This document shows positions 8,268-18,368 of a DNA stretch of 44,246 nucleotides, piece after piece. This DNA is from an uncultured Candidatus Marinamargulisbacteria bacterium (GTDB taxonomy: Bacteria; Margulisbacteria; Riflemargulisbacteria; GWF2-35-9): contig CAIWAN010000082.1 of assembly GCA_903910705.1 (NCBI GenBank), positions 1 through 44,246 of the forward strand. The letters are read 5' to 3'. The number at the start of each line of letters is the position of its first letter. Position 1 is the stretch's first letter. A model generated the notes under the pieces. That model was not told the origin of the DNA. It was given only the letters and a program-made list of their open reading frames with translations, and did not search any database. A program made the position numbers and the translations under genes.

Positions 8268-11111
8268 ATGAAAGTGGGGGGCCTTGTGACGATTAAAGCC
8301 AAATTATCGATGAATGTAGTAGTTGTTGTGGTGGCGATGATCATTGTTGTCCTTACCGCGGTTGTTGGGTTAAGGGTTATCCGTCTCAATATTGATAAAT
8401 TAACCCGTCAAACCACCCCCTATCAAATCAAAGCGCTTAATCAACAACGCGTATTGCAGCTGCATGCGACCAATCTATTGAGTATATCCTCGACCACAAC
8501 CCTCGTTGATTATCAGCGGATAACGCCGCTTGTACAACAATCCCTTGAGGAGATCTCCAAGGCGAACGAGGCGTTGGCCAAAATATCGGGCAAGAAAAAT
8601 GACAGCGGTGAGGTGATCTCTGATATTTCGAGCAAGATCATTACCAGCACAGGGAAACGCCTTCAAAGTGAGGTCGAAGTCGCTGCCGCCGCGAGGACGA
8701 TATTACAAACCCTTCGGGTTGCCTCGGTTCGGGTTCAAGCCTTAGACTCCTTGATCCGGAAAGTTCAAGGAACCGCTAATACAAATATGATCGGAAATGT
8801 TGATTCTTTGGTTGGCGCCAATCAAAGCAATGCGGCCAGTATTTTGCTTCGTGATTCGGTTGCCGAATATATCGAACAAATCCAAAAACTTCAAACCGCC
8901 ACGACAAGGGTTCAAATCGATACGGATAAAGAAGCCATAGAGTCGGCGTATGATGATATTAGTGACGCTTTGAAGGATATTAGTGCCGATGATGTTCGAA
9001 CCGACATCTCAAAACGACTAGCAAACCTAAACAAGAAAACCATCGAATCTACAGGGCTTTTTGATCTCCAAGAAGCGGTTCTTGATGCTGAAAAAGAGGG
9101 GGCTTCGGCTATAGATGAATTAGCCGATCTTCAAAATGTGCAGATCCCCAAAAAGATCCGAGAGATACAAGAAGGTATAAAGGGTGTCAATTTGTTGGTG
9201 AATAAACAAATTACAAAATCAAACGCCTTGCTGCGAAACAATGCCGATTCATTGTCGAGAGAAGTCAATGAATTCTCCAATACCAATACCGTGCTCATGT
9301 TAGCGTCGACGTTGTCCTTGCTTAATAAAACCATCGAATCGCAAATAAATTATTGTATCGGGGTTCAGTCTATCCCCGAGTTCAATCAATCTCGTTTAGC
9401 TTTGCAAAATGCATTTTCGCTTTCGTTTGCCACCGAAGAGAAGCTTCGACAATTGCTTCGTACTCGTAATTTTGCCGATGAGCTTAATCTCCTGAATGCC
9501 TATCAATCCATGATCCTTACGGTTCGAGGACAATTCTTCGGATCGGGTGGCGGTGCAGATAAACTCGTGAGCAATCTTCAGTTGAAGGCGGATATCGTTC
9601 GTCTCAATGCTGACATGAAACAGGTGGTGGATGAACAGCAATCAGAGAGTAATCAAGAAGTCGTCAAGGCCGGTTCAACCCAAGAGGATTCGATTATTGA
9701 GGTTTATCGAGTGTCTAATCTGACTACGGCGACCGTTGCATTGATCGGCCTTCTGGCGACGATCATTCTTGTTGTCTTAGGGCGTCGAATTATCATCTCG
9801 ATCACAAAGCCTCTCAGTGTCCTTGTTGACACGGTGCAAAAAGTGGAGAAAACAGGGGAGTTCTCTCATCGAATAGAAGTGACCAGCAACGACGAGGTGG
9901 GGCAGGCAGCCAAAGCGTTTAATACATTGCTAGCGACGTTGCAGGGTGCAATAGGTGAAATTAATCAAGTCATGAATGGCGTTTCAGAGGGTGATTTCTC
10001 GGGACAAGTTGAGTCTGATCTTAAGGGGGATCTCTTTATCTTGCAGAGCGCGATCAACAATACGGTTTTGCAGCTAAAGCAAACGATGGGCGTGCTCAAT
10101 GAAGTCTTGCAAGCGTTGGTCGAAGGTCGTTTCGACCATCAAGTGTCGGCCGATGTTCAAGGCGAGTTTAAGGAAAGTGTCGATAAAGCCCAAAATTCGA
10201 TGGAGGCCTTAAATCAGATCATTTCATCGATAAATGATGTGATGGAAGCGGTTGTTAAGGGCGACCTGTCGCGTCGAGTGGATATCGATGCCAGTGGCCA
10301 GCTTGATATGCTTAAAAGGAATATAAATGGATCGATGGCTGCTTTAGCTGACACCATTTCGATGACGAAAGATCTGGTCAATAATGTGGCCTTAGCTGGG
10401 GTAAGTGCAACGGATGCGGTTGGGTTGGTTTATGAAGGGTCTCAGTCACAACTTGAATCCATGAATACCATTAGTCAGGTCATTGGACAGACGGTTGATT
10501 CCGTTATTCATGTCACCGAGAACACCGACAAAGCGAGCGATAATTCGCGAAAATCGAGTGCGATGGTTAGAGAGAGCCGAGAAGGAATGGAGACCCTGCG
10601 AACAGTCATGGTCAGCATTGCCGAAAGCAGCAAAGAGATCAATAAAATTACCGACGTTATTGCAGAGATCGCCAATCAGACCAACTTACTGTCGTTAAAT
10701 GCCGCGATCGAGGCAGCGCGAGCGGGTGAACACGGGAAAGGCTTCGCGGTTGTCGCCGATGAAGTGCGTAAATTGGCGGATCATTCTGCGGATTCCGTTA
10801 AAGAAATAACAGAGAAATTAGCCTTGGCGGTCAAGCAAACCAAAGAGGGGGTTGAAACCTCCGAATTGGTCTCAAAGAATATGGACATGGTTGCCAAGCA
10901 GGTCCAAAATACCGATGAAATGCTGACAAATATTGCGGCAACGATGGAGCAAACCTCCGCCTCGATGGAGCAAGTCAATGCCAGCGTGTCCGAGCTTCGT
11001 CATGCGAGCGAGACCAACTTTACGGCCGCTGAGCTTATTTCAAGAAGTGTGACCGAATTATCCGGTCTTGCTGATGATAGTCAACGGCAATTATCAAAGT
11101 TCTCAACGTAA
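8268..11111 (+). CDS. Methyl-accepting chemotaxis protein with poly-HAMP array
   Basis: This is a membrane chemoreceptor signalling through CheA/CheW. A membrane segment at about 18-38 is followed by a large, mostly helical extracytoplasmic sensor region (about 40-480) and a second membrane segment at about 484-505. A HAMP domain follows ([17 protein letters not shown]..., about 507-560). Further HAMP-like units come next, marked by repeated E-G-x-F/D-L-S motifs ([34 protein letters not shown]), up to about residue 700. The signalling tip is canonical: [20 protein letters not shown], then [15 protein letters not shown] (about 802-840). Total 947 residues. The start is uncertain: GTG 8286 ([10 protein letters not shown]) has a G-run just upstream and looks more like MCP starts than ATG 8268. 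No che genes are adjacent. Confidence 0.93.
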   Translation: MKVGGLVTIKAKLSMNVVVVVVAMIIVVLTAVVGLRVIRLNIDKLTRQTTPYQIKALNQQRVLQLHATNLLSISSTTTLVDYQRITPLVQQSLEEISKANEALAKISGKKNDSGEVISDISSKIITSTGKRLQSEVEVAAAARTILQTLRVASVRVQALDSLIRKVQGTANTNMIGNVDSLVGANQSNAASILLRDSVAEYIEQIQKLQTATTRVQIDTDKEAIESAYDDISDALKDISADDVRTDISKRLANLNKKTIESTGLFDLQEAVLDAEKEGASAIDELADLQNVQIPKKIREIQEGIKGVNLLVNKQITKSNALLRNNADSLSREVNEFSNTNTVLMLASTLSLLNKTIESQINYCIGVQSIPEFNQSRLALQNAFSLSFATEEKLRQLLRTRNFADELNLLNAYQSMILTVRGQFFGSGGGADKLVSNLQLKADIVRLNADMKQVVDEQQSESNQEVVKAGSTQEDSIIEVYRVSNLTTATVALIGLLATIILVVLGRRIIISITKPLSVLVDTVQKVEKTGEFSHRIEVTSNDEVGQAAKAFNTLLATLQGAIGEINQVMNGVSEGDFSGQVESDLKGDLFILQSAINNTVLQLKQTMGVLNEVLQALVEGRFDHQVSADVQGEFKESVDKAQNSMEALNQIISSINDVMEAVVKGDLSRRVDIDASGQLDMLKRNINGSMAALADTISMTKDLVNNVALAGVSATDAVGLVYEGSQSQLESMNTISQVIGQTVDSVIHVTENTDKASDNSRKSSAMVRESREGMETLRTVMVSIAESSKEINKITDVIAEIANQTNLLSLNAAIEAARAGEHGKGFAVVADEVRKLADHSADSVKEITEKLALAVKQTKEGVETSELVSKNMDMVAKQVQNTDEMLTNIAATMEQTSASMEQVNASVSELRHASETNFTAAELISRSVTELSGLADDSQRQLSKFST

Positions 11112-11126
11112 GGGAGATATTCGTCG

Positions 11127-11855
11127 ATGCATTTGTCTATCGTTATTCCCACCTATAAGGAACATGATAATTTGAAAGAGTTGATCCCCAAGATCGACTC
11201 GCTATTAACGAGTAGACATGTTTTGTATAATATTTTGATCGTTGATGATGCGTCCGATGATGGTTCAGAGGAGCTCATCTCCTCGCTGTCGAAGATAATG
11301 CCTGTTGCAATCAATGTCCGTCGAGGTGTCCGTGGATTATCATCGGCTGTTTTTGATGGAATAGTCGCAACCGAAGGGGATGTGATTTGCTTTATGGATG
11401 CCGATCTTTCTCATCCCCCCGAGGCCTTGTCTGGTATGTTCGACTTAATCCTCCATAATACGGCCGACCTTGTTGTTGGGTCTCGTTTGGTTAAAGGTGG
11501 CGGAATGGGGCAGTGGCCATGGTATCGTCGATTTACGTCTTGGGGGGCTCGAATGCTGGCTCGTCCATTAACCTCTATTAAGGATGTTACATCAGGATTC
11601 TTTATGTTTAAGCGCAGTGCTTTTCCTCAAGGCACGCTTAATTTAGAGGGATTTAAACTTGGCCTTGAAATTTTAGTTAAGGGCAACTATAAAAGGGCCC
11701 ACGAATACCCGATTGTTTTTCATGATCGAGTTCATGGTCAAAGCAAACTCTCAGGAAAGGTCATGACCGAATACTTGAAACAGCTTGCTCAGTTGTATCG
11801 GTATAAGTTGTTTAAATCAACCCCTGACAAACCTTCGAATCGCGTGTTACAATAA
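11127..11855 (+). CDS. Family 2 glycosyltransferase, polyprenol-phosphate mannose synthase-like
   Basis: The protein resembles DPM1-type GT2 enzymes, which transfer a sugar (often mannose or glucose) from a nucleotide donor to polyprenyl phosphate on the cytoplasmic face. Motifs visible: SIVIPTYKEHDNL at the N-terminus, VDDASDDGS (40-47), the catalytic DxD as FMDADLSHPPEAL (Asp91/Asp93), and VVGSRLVKGGGMGQWPWYRR followed by SGFFMFKR. It is 242 residues with no C-terminal membrane segments, the short soluble form. It begins 15 nt after the chemoreceptor stop; AAGGGAG (11110-11116) can serve as its ribosome binding site. The sugar is not determinable. A link to the LCP pathway is possible but only inferred. 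Confidence 0.85.
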   Translation: MHLSIVIPTYKEHDNLKELIPKIDSLLTSRHVLYNILIVDDASDDGSEELISSLSKIMPVAINVRRGVRGLSSAVFDGIVATEGDVICFMDADLSHPPEALSGMFDLILHNTADLVVGSRLVKGGGMGQWPWYRRFTSWGARMLARPLTSIKDVTSGFFMFKRSAFPQGTLNLEGFKLGLEILVKGNYKRAHEYPIVFHDRVHGQSKLSGKVMTEYLKQLAQLYRYKLFKSTPDKPSNRVLQ

Positions 11856-11880
11856 TCGCTAAGTAAAAAAGAAGTCATCA

Positions 11881-11887
11881 GGAGGTG
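11881..11887 (+). promoter_or_regulatory. Strong ribosome binding site deciding GTG start of rpsO
   Basis: GGAGGTG stands 6 nt before GTG 11893 (AGGAGGTGGACACGTG). It is one of the strongest Shine-Dalgarno matches in the window and supports the non-ATG start of rpsO. Confidence 0.75.
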
Positions 11888-11892
11888 GACAC

Positions 11893-12162
11893 GTGAGTTT
11901 AGTTGATGCCCAAAAGGCCACAATTATTGCAGAGTATCAATCCCATTCTACAGATACTGGCTCGCCTGAGGTTCAGGTAGCCATTCTTACGAAACGGATC
12001 AATCATTTAGTCGAACATTTAAAGTTCCATAAGAAAGATAATCATTCGCGTCGTGGGTTGTTGTTAATGGTTGGGCAGCGCAAGCGTTTGCTCAATTATG
12101 TCTCCAAAAAAGACCCCAAGCGTTACCAAACCATCGTCGAAAAACTCGCCCTGCGCAAGTAA
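11893..12162 (+). CDS. rpsO: 30S ribosomal protein S15
   Basis: S15 is a primary 16S rRNA-binding protein of the small subunit platform. The 89-residue product (usual length 89) has the family core [32 protein letters not shown] and the basic [10 protein letters not shown] helix, with [17 protein letters not shown] at the end. The start is GTG with a strong Shine-Dalgarno sequence. It is followed after 41 nt by pnp, the same rpsO-pnp pairing found across most bacteria, where S15 represses its own mRNA and RNase processing of the leader controls pnp. Whether that control exists here cannot be seen. Confidence 0.98.
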   Translation: MSLVDAQKATIIAEYQSHSTDTGSPEVQVAILTKRINHLVEHLKFHKKDNHSRRGLLLMVGQRKRLLNYVSKKDPKRYQTIVEKLALRK

Positions 12163-12203
12163 TTCACGCGCATTCTGATTCATACTAGTAAGGGAGTTAT
12201 CAC

Positions 12204-14288
12204 ATGGAAAAAAAGACCGTAAAAACACTCATTGATGGAGTGGAGTTTTCGCTTGAGACGGGCTGGGTAGCACGTCAAGCTGATGGAGCTGTTTGGTGTC
12301 GTTATGGCGATACGATCGTTTTAGCAACGGCCGTGGGTCGTCGTGAACCGAAAGAAGGCCAAGACTTCTTCCCGTTAACCGTCGATTACAATGAAAAAAT
12401 GTACGCTGCCGGTAAGATTCCGGGTAGTTTCTTTAAACGTGAAGCGCGTCCCTCCAATGAGGCCACGTTGATCGCTCGTATGATCGATCGTCCACTTCGT
12501 CCACTATTTCCCGAAGGCTATATCAGCGATGTCCATGTGACGGTCAATGTGCTCAGCTATGATGGTATTCATCACCCTGAGGTTCTCGCCACCGTGGCAG
12601 CGTCTGCCGCATTAGGCATTTCGCCGATCCCCTTTCTTGGGCCGGTCGCTTCCGTGGTAGTTGGGCTTATTGCCGGCGTTTTCGTGGTCAACCCTTCAAC
12701 CGAACAGCTCGAAACGAGTGATCTTCACCTCTCTATCGCAGGGACAAAAGATGCCATTATGATGGTAGAGGCCGGTGCCAATATCATTTCCGAAGACCAA
12801 ATGCTCAAAGCCCTTAAGCTGGGTCATGAAGCGATCCAAAAGCTCGTTGCTCTTCAAGACGATTTCAATAAAGTCGCGGGCAAAGCAAAATGGGACGTTC
12901 CTCTCTTGCAGATCAATAAAGAGCTGCTTGCACAGATCGAACCCACGTTTGTTCCTTTAATGAAAAAGGCCTTGGCCACTCCCGGCAAACTCGAAAAGTA
13001 CGCGGCGATCGACGCTGTTAAAGCCGGTGTTCTTGAGACAGGCAAATCCATTTTGGGCGATGCCTACGAATCCAAGCTCTCAGACCTCAACATAATCTTC
13101 GAACACATCGAGTCAAAAGTAGTCCGTGAGGCGATCGTTAACGACAAGCTACGCGCTGATGGTCGTTCCTTGACCGAGATCCGTCCGCTTCGTGTAGAAG
13201 TCGGCGTTCTTCCTCGTGCTCATGGGTCTGCTGTGTTTACTCGTGGCGAAACGCAGAGCCTCGGAACCGTTACCTTAGGCGTCGGCAAAGACGAAGTCAT
13301 GGTGGATGGTTTAGATGACACCTTCCGTAAGCGTTTTTATTTGCACTATAATTTCCCCTCCTTCAGCGTCAATGAGGTGGGTGGTCGCCCAGGTCCAGGT
13401 CGTCGTGAGATCGGTCATGGCGCCCTTGCCGAACGTGCGGTTTCTTATGTGATCCCCAGTCAAGATGATTTCCCTTATGTTGTTCGTGTTGTGTCTGACA
13501 TTCTTGAATCCAATGGGTCTTCGTCGATGGCTACGGTGTGTAGCGCAACCCTATCCTTGATGGACGCAGGGGTTCCGATCATTGCGCCGGTTGCGGGTAT
13601 TGCGATGGGACTCGTGATGGTGGATGGAAAATATCAGATCCTGACCGATATCGCCGGACTTGAAGATCATTTGGGCGATATGGACTTTAAAGTAGCCGGT
13701 ACAACAGACGGCATTACTGCCCTTCAAATGGATATCAAAATCACGGGTATTTCCTTCGAGATTATCGAAAAGGCGTTAGCTCAGGCTAAAGCGGCCCGTC
13801 TCGAAATTTTACAAAAAATGAGCACGGTTCAGAATGCTTCGAATGCGGATCTTTCCGAATATGCACCCCGACTCGAGATCATTACGATTCCCGAGGACAA
13901 AGTGGGCGAGCTTATTGGACCAGGTGGCAAGAATATTCGTGCGATCATTGAGCGTACTGGTGCAACCATCGATATTCAAGACGGGGGCAGAGTCTATATC
14001 GCTTCAGCTGATAAAAAGTCTCTAGAGGCCGCTCGCTTCGAGATCAGTGGCTACGCCAAGGTCTTAATGCCCGGCGAACAATACACCGGAACGGTTAAAC
14101 GCATCATGAACTTTGGAATGTTCCTCGAAGTGCTTCCAGGTAAAGAGGGGCTTCTTCATATTTCTAAAGCAGGTACCGGTGAATATATCAAAAATCTCGA
14201 AGATCACTTCAAAGAAGGCGATCAGATCGAGGTTGTTATCGACGAGATCGACTCTAAAGGACGGGTCAATTTCGTAAGAGCAAAGTAA
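12204..14288 (+). CDS. pnp: Polyribonucleotide nucleotidyltransferase (PNPase)
   Basis: PNPase degrades RNA 3' to 5' by phosphorolysis as a trimer. Two RNase PH-like cores are present: the N-terminal one (about 10-145) and the catalytic second one (about 320-545), with [17 protein letters not shown] and the metal-binding [17 protein letters not shown] domain follows at about 555-615 ([15 protein letters not shown]), then an S1 domain at about 627-694 ([20 protein letters not shown]). Length 694 is normal. The S1 domain ends at the last residue, with no acidic tail. AAGGGAG precedes the ATG by 7-8 nt. The next gene begins 5 nt after the stop. Confidence 0.98.
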   Translation: MEKKTVKTLIDGVEFSLETGWVARQADGAVWCRYGDTIVLATAVGRREPKEGQDFFPLTVDYNEKMYAAGKIPGSFFKREARPSNEATLIARMIDRPLRPLFPEGYISDVHVTVNVLSYDGIHHPEVLATVAASAALGISPIPFLGPVASVVVGLIAGVFVVNPSTEQLETSDLHLSIAGTKDAIMMVEAGANIISEDQMLKALKLGHEAIQKLVALQDDFNKVAGKAKWDVPLLQINKELLAQIEPTFVPLMKKALATPGKLEKYAAIDAVKAGVLETGKSILGDAYESKLSDLNIIFEHIESKVVREAIVNDKLRADGRSLTEIRPLRVEVGVLPRAHGSAVFTRGETQSLGTVTLGVGKDEVMVDGLDDTFRKRFYLHYNFPSFSVNEVGGRPGPGRREIGHGALAERAVSYVIPSQDDFPYVVRVVSDILESNGSSSMATVCSATLSLMDAGVPIIAPVAGIAMGLVMVDGKYQILTDIAGLEDHLGDMDFKVAGTTDGITALQMDIKITGISFEIIEKALAQAKAARLEILQKMSTVQNASNADLSEYAPRLEIITIPEDKVGELIGPGGKNIRAIIERTGATIDIQDGGRVYIASADKKSLEAARFEISGYAKVLMPGEQYTGTVKRIMNFGMFLEVLPGKEGLLHISKAGTGEYIKNLEDHFKEGDQIEVVIDEIDSKGRVNFVRAK

Positions 14289-14293
14289 CTCGA

Positions 14294-15547
14294 TTGTATC
14301 GAAAACTTAAGTTACCGAACGGCATTACCTTAATATTAGAACCCATTGCTTCACTGAAAAGTGTGGCGATGGGTTTCTTTATTGGGACAGGATCGGCTCA
14401 AGAGCAATTGTCTGAAAACGGAACAGCTCACTTTATTGAGCACATGAACTTCAAAGGGACCGCCCGTCGCACCGCCCGTGAGATTGCCGAGACCCTTGAT
14501 CTGGTGGGGGGCAAGCTGAATGCCTACACCAGTAAAGAACATACGTGTTATTACACAACGGTGTTAGATGAACATATCGATACCTCGCTCGACCTTTTGA
14601 CTGATATTTGCTTTCACTCCACGTATGATGAAAAAGATATCGAGATGGAAAAAAAGGTTGTCCTTGAAGAGATCAAAATGTACGAAGACAGCCCCGACGA
14701 GATCGTTCATGATCTCTTTGTTCGACAGATCTGGCCTGACTTTAATTTAGGTCAACCGGTCATTGGGAGTGCGGCGGTCATTTCGGCCTTAACACGAAAA
14801 GATTGTCTCGCCTATCGCAAAACCCATTATGTCCCTGAGAATATGATCGTTTCTGTTGCCGGAAAGTTCAAGATCGATGAGATGATCGCTCGGATCACGG
14901 CTGTATTAGGGAAGATCAAGTCGAATGGCTATTCCTTCCTCGATCAAAAATTGCCGGTCTACAAATCAGGGATACGCTTGATCGAAAAAGACACCGAGCA
15001 AGTCCATTTTTGTTTGGGAACGCGGGGCCTGTCCTATCACGACAAGCGACGTTATCCGCTCATGGTGCTGTCCAGTATTTTGGGTGGGTCGATGAGCAGT
15101 TTGCTCTTCCAAGAGATCCGAGAAAAACGAGGGCTTGTCTACTCGATATATTCCTATCCGCTCTCCTTTAAAAGCTGTGGGCTCTTTATGACCTATGCCG
15201 GCACCAGCCTTAAGAATGCTAGACAAGTCGCTGATCTGATCTTGGAGTCGATCGAAAAACTCCGCAAAGATATCCCCGACAAAATGATCGAAACTGCGAA
15301 ACAACAGATCAAGGGCAGTTTATTGCTGGGACTCGAAACATCGAGCAGTCGTATGTCATGGAATGGGAAGAGTTTGTTTTATTATAACCGGATCAACGAA
15401 CCGCGCGAGATCATCGAGATCATCAACCGGATCGATAAAGCCGAGCTAGAGCATCTTATCGATTATTGCTTTAACCCGAGTTATTACGCGCTAACGGCTA
15501 TTGGCCCCTTCAAGGACGACATCTTTAAAGGGGTTTTTGACTTATGA
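14294..15547 (+). CDS. M16 family zinc peptidase (MlpA/YmxG-like)
   Basis: This is a pitrilysin-family peptidase with the inverted zinc motif HFIEH (H46, E49, H50). The third ligand Glu lies 76 residues on, in KKVVLEEIKMYEDSPDEIVHD (E125/E126). The C-terminal inactive half contains the usual EIREKRGLVYSIYS...FMTYAGTS segment. At 417 residues it matches the single-chain bacterial processing-peptidase-like group whose gene follows pnp in Bacillota. The start is TTG at 14294, 5 nt after pnp, without a clear ribosome binding site, so translation is probably coupled to pnp. It overlaps dut by 4 nt. The natural substrate is unknown. Confidence 0.9.
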   Translation: MYRKLKLPNGITLILEPIASLKSVAMGFFIGTGSAQEQLSENGTAHFIEHMNFKGTARRTAREIAETLDLVGGKLNAYTSKEHTCYYTTVLDEHIDTSLDLLTDICFHSTYDEKDIEMEKKVVLEEIKMYEDSPDEIVHDLFVRQIWPDFNLGQPVIGSAAVISALTRKDCLAYRKTHYVPENMIVSVAGKFKIDEMIARITAVLGKIKSNGYSFLDQKLPVYKSGIRLIEKDTEQVHFCLGTRGLSYHDKRRYPLMVLSSILGGSMSSLLFQEIREKRGLVYSIYSYPLSFKSCGLFMTYAGTSLKNARQVADLILESIEKLRKDIPDKMIETAKQQIKGSLLLGLETSSSRMSWNGKSLFYYNRINEPREIIEIINRIDKAELEHLIDYCFNPSYYALTAIGPFKDDIFKGVFDL

Positions 15548-16005
15548 GGCCTCAGCCCCAAATAGTGAGCGTAAGTGTACCCGTGGAGGTATTGGCTCAT
15601 TTTGACGGGTTGTCATTGCCGGCGCATCAGACCGAACATGCCTCGGGGGTTGATCTGTCGGCTGCAGAAGAAATTTTTCTAGCTGCAGGAGAGCGACGTC
15701 TTGTCTCAACAGGGATTAAAGTTGCGATACCCGTCGGGTACGAAGGGCAAATTCGCCCGCGCAGCGGCATGGCACTCAAGAGTGGGGTCATTATCCCCAA
15801 TTCTCCGGGGACGATCGATGCCGATTATCGCGGTGAGATCAAAGTGATCCTCTGGAATTTATCCAACACCGATTATCCGATCAATAAAGGCGACCGCATC
15901 GCCCAAATGGTTCTTGTTCCCGTTGTTCAGATCAACTGGCAGCCTGTCGCCTCCCTCGATGACACCGCTCGTGGCGCCGGAGGCTTTGGACATACTGGGA
16001 GTTAG
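15544..16005 (+). CDS. dut: Deoxyuridine 5'-triphosphate nucleotidohydrolase (dUTPase)
   Basis: dUTPase hydrolyses dUTP to dUMP, keeping uracil out of DNA and feeding dTMP synthesis. All five trimeric dUTPase motifs are seen: ASGVDLSA, RPRSGMALK, PGTIDADYRGEIKVILWN with the catalytic Asp, KGDRIAQMVL, and the C-terminal RGAGGFGHTGS arm. In the last, His replaces the common Ser. Length 153 is normal. The ATG overlaps the peptidase stop (ATGA), as in several Bacillota where dut follows the pnp-peptidase pair. A toxin-antitoxin cassette follows at once. Confidence 0.96.
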   Translation: MRPQPQIVSVSVPVEVLAHFDGLSLPAHQTEHASGVDLSAAEEIFLAAGERRLVSTGIKVAIPVGYEGQIRPRSGMALKSGVIIPNSPGTIDADYRGEIKVILWNLSNTDYPINKGDRIAQMVLVPVVQINWQPVASLDDTARGAGGFGHTGS

Positions 16006-16024
16006 TTCCCCGTTGCGCTGATTT

Positions 16025-16052
16025 TTGGAAAGCGGTAGAGTATAACTATACA
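16025..16052 (+). promoter_or_regulatory. Possible promoter of the toxin-antitoxin pair
   Basis: TTGGAA (16025-16030) and TATACA (16047-16052) are spaced by 16 bp, overlapping a repeated TATA-rich stretch. GAGGTG at 16058-16063 is a good ribosome binding site for ATG 16070. This would give the inserted cassette its own expression, independent of dut. Confidence 0.35.
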
Positions 16053-16069
16053 GCCTTGAGGTGAATGTG

Positions 16070-16303
16070 ATGTTAAAAAGTCAGCTATTGGAATTAGAGG
16101 GAATCTTAACAAACATTCCCTCCGAGAAGTTTCCGATGATAAAAAACTTTATACTTTGGTTGCAGTCAACCAAAGAGGTTATGCCAGAGCTAGACGAGAT
16201 CGTTGAATCGGAAGAAGATAAACAAGCGTACGCAAAAGCGATAAAGGATCTGAAATCGGGGAATGTTGTGACACTTGAGGAATTAAAAAGAAAATATTTG
16301 TAA
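16070..16303 (+). CDS. Putative antitoxin of RelE-type pair
   Basis: This is a small acidic protein of 77 residues (MLKSQLLELEGILTNIPSEK... ending LKSGNVVTLEELKRKYL). The C-terminal 'DLKSGNVVTLEELK' resembles the short linear region by which many RelB/Phd-like antitoxins bind their toxin. A GTG at 16061 is in frame, but GAGGTG fits ATG 16070 with normal spacing, so I choose that start. The stop overlaps the toxin ATG by one base, a usual arrangement for coupled antitoxin-toxin expression. The family of the N-terminal part is not recognised. The role as antitoxin is inferred mainly from its partner. Confidence 0.65.
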   Translation: MLKSQLLELEGILTNIPSEKFPMIKNFILWLQSTKEVMPELDEIVESEEDKQAYAKAIKDLKSGNVVTLEELKRKYL

Positions 16304-16566
16304 TGTATCGGGTTGTAACAACCAAAGAGGTTGATAAGTTTCTTGAAAAACAGACCGCAACATTTCGAGGGAAATGTCTTCAGTTGTTTGATGTTCTTTC
16401 ACGAGATCCGATGGATAAGACATTAAATATTAAACCTCTATCAGGTTTGAAAAATAAATATCGACTACGTGTTAGTAAATATCGTTTTTTATACGAAGTT
16501 AGACGAACGGACGTTTTGATATATATTTATAAGGCTGATTCTCGTGGGGATGTTTACAAAGCGTAG
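16303..16566 (+). CDS. RelE/ParE superfamily toxin
   Basis: The 87-residue basic protein has the RelE-fold pattern: an N-terminal strand and helix (MYRVVTTKEVDKFLEKQ), then PLSGLKNKYRLRVSKYRFLY and a final strand pair IYIYKADSRGDVYK. The 'PL.G.K..YR.RV..YR..Y' block and terminal Y are typical of RelE/YafQ-like mRNA interferases and of ParE relatives. RelE-type cleavage of ribosome-bound mRNA versus gyrase inhibition cannot be separated by eye. It lies 9 nt before dapB, so the pair has landed within an essential biosynthetic run without an obvious terminator. Confidence 0.8.
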   Translation: MYRVVTTKEVDKFLEKQTATFRGKCLQLFDVLSRDPMDKTLNIKPLSGLKNKYRLRVSKYRFLYEVRRTDVLIYIYKADSRGDVYKA

Positions 16567-16575
16567 GAGGAAAAT

Positions 16576-17319
16576 ATGATTAAAGTTGTTGTTAATGGCG
16601 CGTTAGGAAAAATGGGGCGGCAAGTGGTTGAGGCGATCACCTCAACGACGGATCTATATTTAGATAAAGAAATGGATGCCCATAACGATCTTAACGCCTA
16701 CTTAAAAGATAATAAGGTGGATGTTGTCGTTGATTTCACGCACCCCGAAGTTCGGATGTCAACGATTCGTGCGATCCTGAATAATGGCGCATGCGCTGTT
16801 GTTGGCACAACAGGCTTTACGCCTGAGGATTTAATGGAAGTGGATGAGCTTGTCAAGAAAAATGGCGTAGGCGCGATTATCGCTCCTAATTTTGCCATCG
16901 GCAGTATTTTGCAAATGCATTTTGCCAAATTAGCGGCCAAATATTTTGATACCGCCGAGATCATCGAATATCATCACAATCAAAAAGCCGACTCCCCTTC
17001 AGGGACCGCGATCAAAACAGCCGAGCTCATGATCGAGGCCGCGCCTGATAAAAAGTTCAATCAAGAGCTGGGTGATAAAGTCGAAAATTTAGCCGGTTGT
17101 CGGGGTGGCCAAATGAATGGCATTCGCATCCATAGCGTTCGACTTCCCGGAATGATCGCGCATCAAGAGGTGATCTTTGGTGAAAAGGGTCAATACTTAA
17201 CCCTTCGCCATGATGCCATTTCTCGAGAATCCTATATGCCAGGCGTCTTGCTTGCCATTCGTGAAGTGCTGAAACGTAAAGATTTGGTGTATGGATTAGA
17301 ACATATTTTAGGAATATAG
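16576..17319 (+). CDS. dapB: 4-hydroxy-tetrahydrodipicolinate reductase
   Basis: DapB reduces the DapA product with NAD(P)H in the diaminopimelate/lysine pathway. The N-terminal Rossmann motif is VNGALGKMGRQV, and GTTGFT follows the DFTHPE segment. The catalytic His133-His134 and Lys137 occur in EYHHNQKADSPSGTA. The substrate-binding GCRGGQMNGIRIHSVRLPG and FGEKGQYLTLRHDAISR segments are intact. Length 247 is typical of the shorter Gram-positive-type enzymes. AGGAGG stands before the ATG. It forms a run with asd and dapA, so three consecutive-pathway enzymes are encoded together. Confidence 0.97.
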   Translation: MIKVVVNGALGKMGRQVVEAITSTTDLYLDKEMDAHNDLNAYLKDNKVDVVVDFTHPEVRMSTIRAILNNGACAVVGTTGFTPEDLMEVDELVKKNGVGAIIAPNFAIGSILQMHFAKLAAKYFDTAEIIEYHHNQKADSPSGTAIKTAELMIEAAPDKKFNQELGDKVENLAGCRGGQMNGIRIHSVRLPGMIAHQEVIFGEKGQYLTLRHDAISRESYMPGVLLAIREVLKRKDLVYGLEHILGI

Positions 17320-17332
17320 GAAGGGTGGAATT

Positions 17333-18352
17333 ATGAAACAGTTCGTCGTAGCGGTAGTCGGAGCCACAGGAGTTGTCGGAACTGAAATGATCAAAATGTT
17401 AGAGGAATTGAAGTTTCCCGTCAGTGAGTTGATCCCTTTAGCCTCTGAAAAGTCAGCCGGTAAAGTCATCGAATTCAATAAAAAGAACGTCAAAGTAAAG
17501 GTCTTAAACGAAGACTCCTTCAAAGGGGTTCAAGTGGCTCTGTTCAGCGCAGGATCAAGTATTAGTGAAACGTATGCGCCACTTGCTGTTAAAGCCGGTG
17601 CTATCGTCATCGATAATACCAGTTTTTATCGAATGGATAAGGATGTTCCTTTGGTCGTCCCCGAGGTGAATGCTGCGGATGTTAAAAAACACAAAGGGAT
17701 CATCGCCAACCCGAATTGCTCAACGGCTCAAATGGTCTTGGCTTTAAAGCCTCTTTATGATAAATGGGGGATCAGCCGTGTGGTCGTGTCTACCTATCAA
17801 GCGACAGCCGGTGCTGGAAAAGAAGCGATGGACGAGCTCGCCCTTCAAACCGCAAGCATCATGAATGGCAAGGGGCCAGGCGTTCCTCGTAAGTTCTCCA
17901 AGCAGATCGCTTTTAACGTCATTCCTCAAATCGATACCTTTCTTGAGAATGGGTTTACCAAAGAAGAAATGAAGATGACCAATGAAACCAAAAAGATTTT
18001 TGGTGATGATTCACTCGACGTCGTCGCAACATGTGTTCGTGTCCCAGTTTTTATTGGACATAGCGAGTCGCTAAATATCGAGCTCAAAAAACCCTTTAAA
18101 GATATTGCCGAGATCCGTGAGGCGCTACGAACCGTCCCCAATTTAGTGATCGTTGATGAACCAGAGAAAAAAGGGTATCCCACCCCGATAGAGACAGCCG
18201 ATCAGAATGATACTTATGTCGGTCGTATTCGTCGCGATTTCTCGGTTCCCAGTGGCGTTGCGCTCTGGAATGTCTCCAATAATCTTCGAAAGGGTGCGGC
18301 GTTTAATGCCGTTCAAATCGCTTGGGAATTGGTTAATCAAAAACTGATTTGA
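17333..18352 (+). CDS. asd: Aspartate-semialdehyde dehydrogenase
   Basis: Asd reduces aspartyl phosphate to aspartate semialdehyde, the branch point to lysine, threonine and methionine. The NADP-binding VVGATGVVGTEM is at the N-terminus. The catalytic Cys129 lies in ANPNCSTAQM, and the substrate loop near VPVFIGHSESLNIE is present. The C-terminal half includes GRIRRDFS and NNLRKGAAFNAVQIA. Length 339 is normal. GGAAGGGTGG precedes the ATG. Aspartokinase, the preceding step, is not in the window. Confidence 0.97.
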   Translation: MKQFVVAVVGATGVVGTEMIKMLEELKFPVSELIPLASEKSAGKVIEFNKKNVKVKVLNEDSFKGVQVALFSAGSSISETYAPLAVKAGAIVIDNTSFYRMDKDVPLVVPEVNAADVKKHKGIIANPNCSTAQMVLALKPLYDKWGISRVVVSTYQATAGAGKEAMDELALQTASIMNGKGPGVPRKFSKQIAFNVIPQIDTFLENGFTKEEMKMTNETKKIFGDDSLDVVATCVRVPVFIGHSESLNIELKKPFKDIAEIREALRTVPNLVIVDEPEKKGYPTPIETADQNDTYVGRIRRDFSVPSGVALWNVSNNLRKGAAFNAVQIAWELVNQKLI

Positions 18353-18368
18353 TCGTGTTAATTATTGT

